Source: Hansfordia pulvinata (lineage: Eukaryota; Ascomycota; Sordariomycetes; Xylariales). Taken from it: DNA of 64,000 bases. The notes under the pieces were generated by a model. It saw only the letters and a program-made list of their open reading frames with translations, ran no database searches and was not told the origin of the DNA. Made by a program: the position numbers and the translations under genes. The DNA lies in contig BJKQ01000007.1 of the NCBI GenBank assembly GCA_006538405.1, positions 744,001 to 808,000 of the forward strand, written 5' to 3'. Below are positions 24,201-32,440 of the stretch, in pieces (positions within the stretch are counted from its first letter, which is position 1; each line of letters starts with the position of its first letter).

Positions 24201-25560
24201 CCCAGGACAGAAAGAGCCGCTTTGTTCGCGTCGTGTCCCACAAACGACGGCGGCGCCGGGGCTGTCCGCCTATCAGCGACCCCTGGAGGGCGGTCTGGAG
24301 GGCGGCCGGGCGGGGTCAGGCAGGCCCTCTGCCCTCTGGCTAGCCCTGGGCCAGGCCCCTCCTGGCCACTCAGGGATTCGCCTGTCGCGCTTCGTCGCGC
24401 GCTTGATGTTTATTTTGATGAGCCGGCCCTTGTCGGCTGCGGCTGCGGTCCCGGGCCGCGGCGTCTGCCGAATCCCGTCCGAGCCCAGACCTCCTCGGGC
24501 GTGGGCCGTCGCGTACCTATGAGTACGAGTTTGAGTATGAGTATACGCGTAATGGCAAACCATTCGGACTCGCACGTCTGATGAGCAGCTGCGCCGGTTT
24601 GCTACGAGCACTCGACAGGTTCGGAAGATGCCGAGCCCTCTGCTGACGTGCGTGAGGTTCTCCTCGTATCTCGTGCTCCGCACTCCGGCCACACCGAGGA
24701 TGGTACTCGTTCCCGCACATGTCCACGCCGCATCACGGCGCGGATCTACGACTGCGAGTACACACATAAGTGCAATGATTTTCTCTGGGATTTGTTTGAT
24801 TGCTCGGGTGCCTACTACGAGATCCACGTGCCTGTGGGTCTGGTGACCGGCAGACAGCAATCGCAATGGACCGGGTTGCATCACGCCCCTTCAATTGACG
24901 TTTGGGCTGACTGCAGCTGTCATCGTCAGATCACTGTAGCCCCGGCGCCGCCCCCGGGTTTCTGTTGGCTCCATACATTTATCCCGGTTTGACAACCCGA
25001 TTGCTCCAACCTGAGGATCACCTCGAAGAAAATGGACGATGCAACGAGTGCGAAACTTTGGTTCCTGAGCCCGTTCCGCTAGCAGCATCTGGCGCGACGT
25101 GGGAACCATCGAAGCGGATGGCAGATGAGCGATATTCTGGTCTGCGTGGCAGGCAACCCAACGTCGCCGTAGCCCCCGGTTTGCCTCGTGGGCATTCATT
25201 TGCCTCTCCGGAGCATCATTGATGAAGAACCGCCCAGCTCCACGCGCTTGTCCCTACTGCCGCAGCTGCCGACTCCCCGTGCGCATTTCATCGATCGCCA
25301 TCTACGTTGTGGAGAGGGGCGAACCCGGCGGCGTCTCGAGGCTGGGAGGTCCTACGTCTCACACAACGCATACGAGCATGTCGATTCAAGCGAATAGCAG
25401 CACGCGACACGATGCAGCCAGACGTCAGTGGAGATGAGAAATTGATTGATTGGAATGCGACCATGGGATGCATGGTCAAGAACTACGGAGACTACGAGAA
25501 CTACGATAACTACGATAACTACGAGAAGAGGAGAAGGAGGAAGAGAAGAACCAAAAGAAC
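21295..25560. other. Long intergenic/accessory region, no gene seen
   Basis: About 4.3 kb. The first 1 kb is the promoter side of Cdh1, with high G and GGCG-rich DNA. Later parts contain dispersed GAGTACGAGT-type motifs (23373-23400, 24518-24545) and short unsupported ORFs. A well-placed ATG (22811) followed by GTGAGT ten codons later looks like a first exon, but I find no partner exon. No tRNA or rRNA recognised. Confidence 0.45.
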
Positions 25561-25585
25561 CAAGGCGAATACAAAACTGAGTGTT

Positions 25586-25880
25586 TGGGAATGCGACCAT
25601 GTCCGAGAACTACTCGAACCCCGCCCGCCCTCGCATTCCCTACCTTACCTACAGGGTGAAAAAGACCACTAGGCCAAAAAACACCTAAGAAAAACAGAGA
25701 ATATAAACCTGAGTGTATGGGAATGCGACCATGTTCGAGGACTACCCGAACCCCGCCCGCCCTCGCAAACCATACAAGGTGAAAAAGACCACTAGGCCAA
25801 AAAACACCTAAGAAAAACAGAGAATACAAACCTTTTTGGGAATGCGACCATGTCCGAGAACTACCCGGACCCCGCCCGCC
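25586..25880. repeat. Imperfect tandem repeat, about 132-bp unit, two and a half copies
   Basis: Units begin with TGGGAATGCGACCATG at 25586, 25718 and 25837, so the periods are 132 and 119 bp. A related partial start (TGGAATGCGACCATG) occurs near 25451. The first spacing equals 44 codons, and the minus strand stays open through it, repeating the peptide block ARAGGVRVVLGHGRIP. The conserved core includes GTGAAAAAGACCACTAGG. No known element was recognised. Confidence 0.8.
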
Positions 25881-25914
25881 CTCGCAAACCCGGGGTAGGT
25901 AATGATGTTACGAG

Positions 25915-26105
25915 AGAAATGACAAAAGGAAACGACAGCGGTAAAGACAGTGGGGGAAACGAGAAAAGGAAAATACAGGAAGCGACATAGGAAAGACAAA
26001 AGAAACAACATAGGAGAAGACAGGAGAGACGAGAAAAACGACATAGGAAAGACATAGGAAAGACGAGAGAAACGACACAGGAAAGACATAGGAAAGACAA
26101 AAGAA
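25915..26105. repeat. Purine-rich minisatellite (GACATAGGAAA type)
   Basis: Imperfect repetition of AGGAAAGACAYAGGAAAGAC and GAGAAACGACA-like units. On the minus strand it is a pyrimidine-rich tract directly after a GTAGGTC sequence (26111-26117, minus), the same start as the intron-shaped repeats at 40.2-40.6 kb. Confidence 0.75.
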
Positions 26106-26122
26106 ACCGACGACCTACTTAC

Positions 26123-26202
26123 TTGCGTTGACCGGGGCAGCTGCGGTGTTCTTGTCGAGAGGGGGTTGCGTTGACCGGGGCAGCTGCGGTGTTCTTGTCG
26201 AG
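26123..26202. repeat. Direct repeat, 37 bp, period 43
   Basis: Two near-perfect copies start at 26123 and 26166 with TTGCGTTGACCGGGGCAGCT. Both copies, read on the minus strand, can encode DKNTAAAPVNA, but in different frames because the period is not a multiple of three. It lies just downstream of the DHHC gene. Confidence 0.85.
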
Positions 26203-26411
26203 TCTGTGTCCCGCACAAGTCAGCAGAGGGAAACAGGATGTCAGGGGAACTTGAGGGAGGCAAAGAAGATGTTGGACAACTCACCTCGTTGACCGAGGGG
26301 CACTGGCGGTGGTGTGCTCGTGTCGATCGTCTCCGTGAACCGTGAACCAATGAGCCAAAAACCTGTGAAACCTGCGAAACCGTGAGTCCGGCAAAGGAGA
26401 GAACTGTCGAC

Positions 26412-27707
26412 CTATTCGGCCGCCATGTCGCGGCTGCTACGGCCGAGGCGGCGGCGGTGAGACTTTGGGGGTATAGGAGGTGGGGCCGAAAAGTCGGCCA
26501 TCTCCATGAAAGCCTCGTCGACAGTGGAGAGCTCTCCCGAGCGGCGAGTACGACGGCGTCCAGAGGGTCGAATACCAGGGGCCGGCCTCTCAGCGAACAT
26601 CGGGTGCTCTTCGAGAGGCGGCGGGGTTAGCGACCTGCGGCAGCCGAGCAGGTGATTCCGGAGACCTAGAACCTCGTGGTTGAAGGGTAAGTCCGTCTTG
26701 AAAGGGCGATACCTACCGTACATCCGCACGCGGTTGGGCGGAATCCAGGGGAAGACCCATTCCCACCAGTGGTTGCCGATGACCTGCTTGAGATTCTCCG
26801 AAATGCCCAGGTCCCAAACGTTGCCCGTGAACTGCTTGATCAGGTAAAAGTCGCTCTCGCGAGAGCGGCCCACACTTACCAACAGCGCCACGCGCTCAAC
26901 ACGGTCGGGACCTTTACGCCATTCGAGGAGGACCTCGTTCTTGCAAGCCAAGCGCCACCACTGAGCTAAACTGTTGTCGACTGCGGCGACAAGGATTAGC
27001 AGAACGGCGGGCACCATGGCCAGGAGCAGAAAACCAGAGCTCCGACTGTCGAGGTTGATCATCGCCAAGGCGCTGACCACGACAGTAAAAGCACAACTGA
27101 ACCCTAGAAACATTAGCGTATACAGATACGGCTTGATCGTCTTTAAATAGACGACCACCCGTATGAACCGGCAGTAATGGTCGAAAACCGGAAGGCATCG
27201 GCCACTGTGACGGTCATGGTAAACGCGGTCCGGCGAGGGATACTCGCAGACTGGACAGATCCTAGGGTAAAACAGAGGCCTCGCGAGCGCGTGACCAGCT
27301 GCGTTACAGTTAGTATACCGACCGTCAGGAAACCCAAGCGGGACTACGAAAATGTCGCGGTTCCGTTTCGGGGGTCTCCAGTCGCGGTCACCAAACATGG
27401 TTATCCACCAAGCCTGCAACCAGCAGGTGAATGCCACGAAAGTTAGTAGACCGTGAACTGCAATCACAGCCACACCAAGCTTAGCCTTAGTGTTCTCGCC
27501 GAGGGGAGACGGGGCGGAGAAACCAAGACCGAAGTTTTCTGTGACCGGGTTAATTAACGATTGCCACGCCAACTTGTAGCAGAGCGCCCAAGTTGACGTG
27601 ACACCGTTAGCCAGAACCAAAACAAACGAGTAATCGAACAATGCAGACAGGACCCGCGCCAGACACTAGCTGTGCGGGGCCACTCTGGCTACTAAGCCAT
27701 TACCCAT
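26412..27707 (-). pseudogene. DHHC-type palmitoyltransferase-like gene (Pfa5-like) with a stop at codon 14
   Basis: From ATG 27705-27707 the frame is open for 13 codons, meets TAG at 27666-27668, then stays open to the stop at 26412 (431 codons if the TAG were sense). The neighbouring copy at 29.4 kb has TGG (Trp) at this position, so the stop looks like a point change. The product is membrane-embedded, with hydrophobic segments at about residues 78-104, 190-215 and 223-248. Between them is a Cys-rich zf-DHHC region (CPVCEYPSPDRVYH, Cys151 and Cys154) ending in DHYC at about 176-179. DHHC enzymes S-acylate proteins through the motif's last Cys; this one has DHYC followed by RFI. The CxxC...PDRxxHxRxxGRC wording recalls fungal Pfa5. 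The tail has a Pro-rich APPPIPPK block. A later start or a 41-bp intron could still allow expression, so it may not be dead. Confidence 0.7.
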
Positions 27708-27735
27708 TATGAAAACCAGGAACCAGAACCAAGAA

Positions 27736-27912
27736 AACCGGAGGGGAGGGAGGGGAGGGGGGGGAGGGGAGAAGAGAGGAGAAGCGGGGAGGGGAGGGGA
27801 GACGGAACCGAGAGAGAGAGGAGGGCGAAAACGGGAGGGGAGGAGGAGGGGGAAGAAAGGGGGGGGGCAAGAGAAGTGAAGAGAAAAGGGGGAAAGGCGG
27901 AAGCGGAGAGGG
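27736..27912. repeat. G-rich polypurine tract
   Basis: Nearly pure purine on the plus strand, with many GGGG and GGGAGGGG runs. It has the spacing expected of a G-quadruplex or triplex-forming sequence. It lies directly upstream (minus strand) of the DHHC gene start, where the template would be pyrimidine-rich. Confidence 0.8.
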
Positions 27913-28660
27913 CGAGCAAGGGGGACACTTGACCAGCCCTCGAAAGGACTCAGCACCGGGGTGCGAAAGCAGGGGGCGACGAGCAACTGGCGGAGCAGAG
28001 ACAAGTCGGGGCGCGAAAGCGAAAAGCGGGCAGCAGAAGGCGAGCGGCAGACGGCAGCAGAATGATCCAGCGGAACATGAGGAAAAGGAGGAAAAAGAGT
28101 CGAAGGGAGAAAGGGCGGGAGGCGACGTATCTATAGACGGCGGGCGAGCAGGCAACACAAGTCGAAGCGCTCAGGCTGGACAAACAAACACAACCATTCG
28201 GAGCGCGCGGGCAGTGAAGCTGCAGCAGCGTCGGCGATGTCAGAGTCAAAGGCAGCAGCGAAAGCCAAAGGCTGATAGGGGTACCTCCTGCAGATGCTCG
28301 CGCAGATGCTGTGCAGCCTCCCCACCTCATCTTGCGCTGCATGCACGTGGCGCCACATGCATGGACGAGCACACGACAGTTCCACACTCGAAGCTTCGCG
28401 GGTCTTTCCGGAGAGTCGAGGCCCGGGAGGCAAGCTCCGGAGCAGAGCACGTGCCGAGTCTGAGGCTTCGTGGTCGGGACTGGAGACTGGGGCAGTGCCG
28501 GCGACAAACACGAGCCGGAGGTTTCTGAGCCGACGCCGCAACACCGCAGCATCTGGCTACGGGAAGCAGCATCGCGGCTGGTGGACGAGGTGTGGCCGGC
28601 AGTGCAGACGCTCGTGTTGGGGCCTGGGCGAGGTAGGAAGTCGTGCAACTAAAGCCCAGG

Positions 28661-28665
28661 ACTTG

Positions 28666-28701
<36 letters not shown>
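28661..28701. repeat. CAG trinucleotide microsatellite
   Basis: About 13 uninterrupted CAG units. A second, shorter CAG run (about eight units) is at 33425-33449. Confidence 0.9.
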
Positions 28702-28706
<5 letters not shown>

Positions 28707-28980
28707 GAAGAGGGAGAGGACGGGGAGAGGGAGGAGGAGGAGGAGGAGAAGAAGAAGAAGAAGAGGAGGAGGACGGGGACGACGAGGAGGACGAGGATCG
28801 CTCTCTGGAAGAGGAGCTGGCTGTACTACGCATACCAGAGTGCTTCCACTGAGGCGAGTGGAGAAAGACTGCAATCATCAGATCTACCTGGAGAAGACGT
28901 GGGAAGACGTGGGAGAAATTGCAAGATAGATTCATCGAGAAATACGAGAATGTAAGGATGAAATCACTAGCAGTGTCGCT

Positions 28981-29113
28981 CGCCAGGTTCAAGGAGGCCT
29001 TTCGATAGGCAGTCAATGATGCATCTGGAGTCATCCAGGTGATATCCCGTGCCAGGCTCAAGGAGGTCTTTCGATAGACACTCAGTGATGCATCTGGTGC
29101 CCCCCAGGTGACT
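28981..29113. repeat. 70-bp tandem duplication, with a third related copy at 31.41 kb
   Basis: Copies start with GCCAGGYTCAAGGAGGYCTT at 28981 and 29051. A related stretch occurs on the same strand at about 31411-31458 (GGCTCGAGGAGGCCCTTCAA). The two tandem copies join directly to the DHHC fragment at 29112 and extend its open frame. Confidence 0.7.
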
Positions 29114-29447
29114 TCGTTTCTGGCGTCTCCAATCGCGGTCGCCAAACATGGTGATCCACCAAGCCTGAAACCAGCAGGAGAAAGCCATGAACACAAGTGA
29201 GCAATGGACCACGATCACGGCCACACCAAGCATGGCCTTGGTATCTCCGCCGAAGGGACCCGGAGCGGCCAAAACTTAGTTTAGCAGGCGCAATTAGTGA
29301 TAACTAAGCCAACTCGTGGCACATAGCCCAAGTCGACAAGATACCGTAAGCAAGAACCAAGATAAACGAGTAGTCAAGCAATGCAGCAAGGACCCGCGCC
29401 AAGCACCAGCTGTGGGGCGGCATTAAAGCCACCAGATTGTTGTCCAT
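29112..29447 (-). pseudogene. Truncated DHHC palmitoyltransferase paralogue (fragment A)
   Basis: The minus-strand sequence is colinear with the N-terminal third of the gene at 26.4-27.7 kb. From ATG 29445-29447 it reads MDNNLVALMPPHSWCLARVL, then a hydrophobic segment to HELA, and a TAG at 29304-29306 where the other copy has TGG. After a frameshift, the next block continues through FQAWWITMFGDRDWRRQKR and then breaks into the unrelated 70-bp repeats. The Cys-rich DHHC core is absent, so it cannot encode an active transferase. Confidence 0.85.
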
Positions 29448-29586
29448 TGCGCAGAGACCGAAGAGGAGAGACCAGAGAAAAAGGGGGGAGGACGAGCAGC
29501 TGGGCGAGCAGAAACAAGTCGCCCCTCCCCGTATGTGTGGGTAGATGGCAGAAGATGTTGTAGATCTTGGTGTGTAGATGGCAGAA

Positions 29587-29711
29587 GATGTTGGAGATGT
29601 TGGAGATGTTGGAGATGTTGGAGATGTTGGAGATGTTGTAGATGTTGTAGATGTTGTAGATGTTGTAGATGTTGTAGATGTTGTATATGTTGTAGATGTT
29701 GTAGATGTGTG
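29587..29711. repeat. 9-bp minisatellite GATGTTGKA
   Basis: About 14 tandem units, in two blocks: GATGTTGGA first, then GATGTTGTA. It runs into a (TG)n stretch at about 29705-29722. It lies upstream of DHHC fragment A. Confidence 0.9.
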
Positions 29712-30006
29712 TGTGTGTGTGTATTGGACTTAACAGAATATGTGAGTGTGTATATGGCAGAAGATGTGAATGACATGGAGGAACATGATGAGCAGAAGCG
29801 AGAGAGGGGGGAGACCTTCGAGGGAGGGTGATCATGACGCTTTTGTAGCCGTCTGGCGAGCACGTAAACAGACCGCTGGAGCTGGGGACTGGTCAACAAC
29901 GTCGGCGTTCCAGAGCCAATGGCCGAATACGAGAGCTACGCACGTGGGCGTGAAAGGCTGTTTGCTACACTGTCGTCTCACGAAACTCTCTGGACGTGTC
30001 AACAGA

Positions 30007-30150
30007 GATGGACGTTGAGCGCTGCATGATACGAGAGGCAAAAGCCGGCGGAGGCCCGCAAGGTTGGTGATGCGTGGCGATGGACGATGGGCACTACATG
30101 ATACGAAAGGCAAAAGCCAGCGGGACCAGCAAGGTTGGCGATGGCGTGCC
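30007..30150. repeat. Imperfect 72-bp tandem duplication
   Basis: Copies begin GATGGACGTTGAGCGCTGCA (30007) and GATGGACGATGGGCACTACA (30079). Several differences are G/A transitions, in line with RIP-type or ordinary decay. Confidence 0.75.
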
Positions 30151-30364
30151 GAGTTTGAATACGAGATGTGCTCGTGTTGCCCAGGCCAGGCAGGCAGGCA
30201 GGCAGTCAGCGAGGCAGCCAGTGAGGCAGTTGGTTTGGGGGACGAGACAGCCACGCCCGGAGGTCTGTGAGGCCGACATCGCCATGGGTGCTGTCGGGTC
30301 GCGGTGGCAGGCAGAGTCCGTCGGGATGTCGCACTCTCGGAGGCGGAGGGCCTGAGGCTCCAGG

Positions 30365-30602
30365 TTGACAGGCACTCGAGCTCGGCGCCAGGCTGGCCCG
30401 CCGAACGAGCCGTGTACGCAGGACACCGACGGTGCTTGCCTCTTGTGTCGTCTTGTAATGGAATAATGGAATGGAATGGAAGACACGCGAGCTCAGAGCC
30501 AGGCTGGCCGGCCGCACGAGCCGTGTTAGGTACGTTGGACACCAACGACGCTTGCCTTACGGTTCTGGTGTCGTCTTGTGAATGGAATGGAATGGGACGG
30601 AA
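30365..30602. repeat. Imperfect tandem duplication, about 118-bp unit
   Basis: Copy 1 is about 30365-30481 and copy 2 about 30482-30602. Both contain GAGCCAGGCTGG-like, CGAGCCGTGT and GTGTCGTCTTGT blocks and end in (TGGAA)n. A partial third start (GACACGCTTCGAAC) follows. Confidence 0.8.
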
Positions 30603-31568
30603 GACACGCTTCGAACAGCACCGGCAGAAGGAAGGAGTTGGGTGCTTTGCGGAACCCCGGCACGAGTGGAAGCTACGCCCAGGCGCGGCGGGAGTAGGTG
30701 CAGCTTGGAACAGATACCTCTTCCAGGGAGGGATCTACCTACCTGGTGCCTAAGGTAGTACCTGTACCTAAAGTATCTGAAGCAGATGGACCTTCTGGTG
30801 CTGCCCACCGGGTCGACGGAGAGATAGCCGGAGTCCCAGAGGGAAATGGGTGTGCCTGTTGTGCTTGTGGGAAGATGGCGCTCGATCGCACCGGTCTGCT
30901 TAAGAGGTAGTACGGAGTGGAAGAGACGGGCGTCCTGCGGGGTGTTTAAACACTCACAGTAGAGCAAAGGACATATATGAGCCCGCCCTGTGCGCAGTAT
31001 CTACTTGAGTACGCAAAGCAGCAGCGGAGGCGGCAATTTGGGTAGCAAGGTCATATTATCAAGTGGCATATAAGTGGTAAGCTACCTAGGTAGATGTACG
31101 TCGTTCATAAATACCCGGCATCGAGACACTCAACTACGCACTGGTTCACGGGCGAAGAGCGGTTTCAATGGGCAACAGTTGAATTATAAGGGGGTACCAA
31201 ACCAACTTGAAATCAATATGCTCCTCGCTGTCCATCTCCTAATTCCCTGGGTATCCATTTCCGACCAAACAGTTAAGACTCATGAATGCAGCCCCGCTAA
31301 AAACCTACCTGGGCCAAAACCCTGTGGGAGAAAAATCCAGGCAGGAAAAGGGTTACTGCCGCTGTTCGCATCCCGATTTACCTCCTCCGCTTCCTCCACC
31401 CTCCTTGCTAGTCTGGCTCGAGGAGGCCCTTCAATGGGCAGTCCACGATTCATCAGATCACCTCGCCATTGTGTTGTCTAAGGTAGATGGCGCTCGTGGT
31501 CAGTGTGCATCCCCAGGCCGAGCTCGTTGTCAATGGGAGAGAAACTTACTTGTGCGCTTGTCGCGTTC

Positions 31569-32075
31569 CTATACGCAGTGGCCGCACGTCTTACAGGCCC
31601 AGTCGTTGGATTCGATCTGGGTTTTGACTGCCTCGGCCTTGCATGCATTTCCCACGCAGTCAACGACGTCCTCCTCAAGCCACCAGGCCACCCAGAGGGC
31701 GTAATGCTTGTGACACCAGTCGTATGTCGTGAGATCCGTGAAGTCGTTGATGGGCCCCTTTTTTTTGTACCGCTTCTCCCACAAGCATTGCTGGTAGCAG
31801 GTCGGGAGCTCCCACAGAGGTACGCGGTCCTCGCGGACCGGAATGATGGGGGCTGGGGCCGTGGGAGTGGGGTCAGCGGTGGCCTTCAGGGTAGGCTCAG
31901 GGGCGGCCATGTTAGTCGTTGAAGTGGTGTCAATCATGGTGGTGGTGGCTGTGAGTGACACCGCAGTGACATAGCTTGGGGTTGCCCAAGCATCATCAGG
32001 CTTGGGAAGGCAAGCTGCCATTTGCAGCAACGCCAAAAGGAGAGAGATGACGAGCCAAGCATTGATAGAAGCCAT
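31569..32075 (-). CDS. Predicted secreted protein, copy 1 (168 aa), unknown family
   Basis: Single exon from ATG 32073-32075. A signal peptide is clear (MASINAWLVISLLLALLQMAA). A Thr-rich and Pro-rich linker follows (about residues 38-78, TxTTTMIDTTSTT and PTPTAPAP), then a compact C-terminal domain with VPLWELPTCYQQCLWEKRY, NDFTDLTTYDWCHKHYALWV and a Cys-rich end (CVGNACKAE, WACKTCGHC). The domain has eight cysteines. The layout of signal, Thr/Pro linker and small disulfide domain suits an extracellular or wall-associated protein, possibly an effector; this is inference. A paralogue lies at 39.6 kb. A long (CA)n run on the coding strand lies immediately before the ATG. Confidence 0.75.
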   Translation of the reverse strand: MASINAWLVISLLLALLQMAACLPKPDDAWATPSYVTAVSLTATTTMIDTTSTTNMAAPEPTLKATADPTPTAPAPIIPVREDRVPLWELPTCYQQCLWEKRYKKKGPINDFTDLTTYDWCHKHYALWVAWWLEEDVVDCVGNACKAEAVKTQIESNDWACKTCGHCV

Positions 32076-32079
32076 GATG

Positions 32080-32440
32080 TCTTTTTTTTGTGTGTGTGTG
32101 TGTGTGTGTGTATGGTTGACTTCTGAGAGAAGGACCCAAAGATAAGGCAGTGAAGCCGGGCAGCAGGCCAGGTGGCTGGTCCTGTGTTTGTATGTGTGTG
32201 TGTTTGTGTGTGTATGTGTCTGATAGTCTGATAGTCTGTGTGTCTGTGTGTCTTCTGTGTGTGTGTGTGTTTGTATGTGTGCGTGCGTCTGTATCTGTGC
32301 GTCTTTGTATGTGTGTTTATCTGGGTAGGTGTCTCTTTTCTCTCTGTGTGTGTGTTTGTATGCGTGTGTGTTTGTTTGTATGTGTGTGTATGTTTGTTTG
32401 TTTGTATGTATGTGTGAGAGAGAGAGAGAGCCAGAGATTG
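32080..32440. repeat. (TG)n microsatellites and degenerate TG-rich DNA
   Basis: A pure (TG)n run (about 32090-32112) sits a few bases upstream (minus strand) of the secreted-protein start, followed by a longer interrupted TG/TTTG region (32180-32430) and an (AG)n patch. Long ORFs across it are Cys/Val repeats and are not believable. Confidence 0.9.

Larger units (their letters stand above)
27708..28966. other. Intergenic, low-complexity, no gene seen
   Basis: This stretch contains a polypurine/G-rich block (27736-27912), a CAG run (about 28661-28701) followed by a GAG/GAA-rich tract to about 28800, and no supportable gene. Long ORFs across it (for example minus 28327-29196) are poly-Ser or poly-Leu translations of these repeats. 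Confidence 0.55.
29723..31568. other. Accessory intergenic region with internal duplications, no gene seen
   Basis: Holds the 72-bp duplication (30007-30150), the roughly 118-bp duplication (30365-30602) and a further copy of the 70-bp repeat family (31411-31458). No supportable gene. Confidence 0.5.

Noticed and set aside
25586..26202. CRISPR-like array
   Set aside because: Repeats are tandem without unique spacers, and this is a eukaryotic genome.
28327..29196. 289-codon minus-strand ORF with poly-Ser
   Set aside because: The translation is dominated by the CAG/GAG tracts. Its upstream end overlaps the DHHC fragment in the wrong frame.
29535..29831. Plus-strand ORF of WRC/CRC repeats
   Set aside because: It is an artefact of the 9-bp minisatellite.
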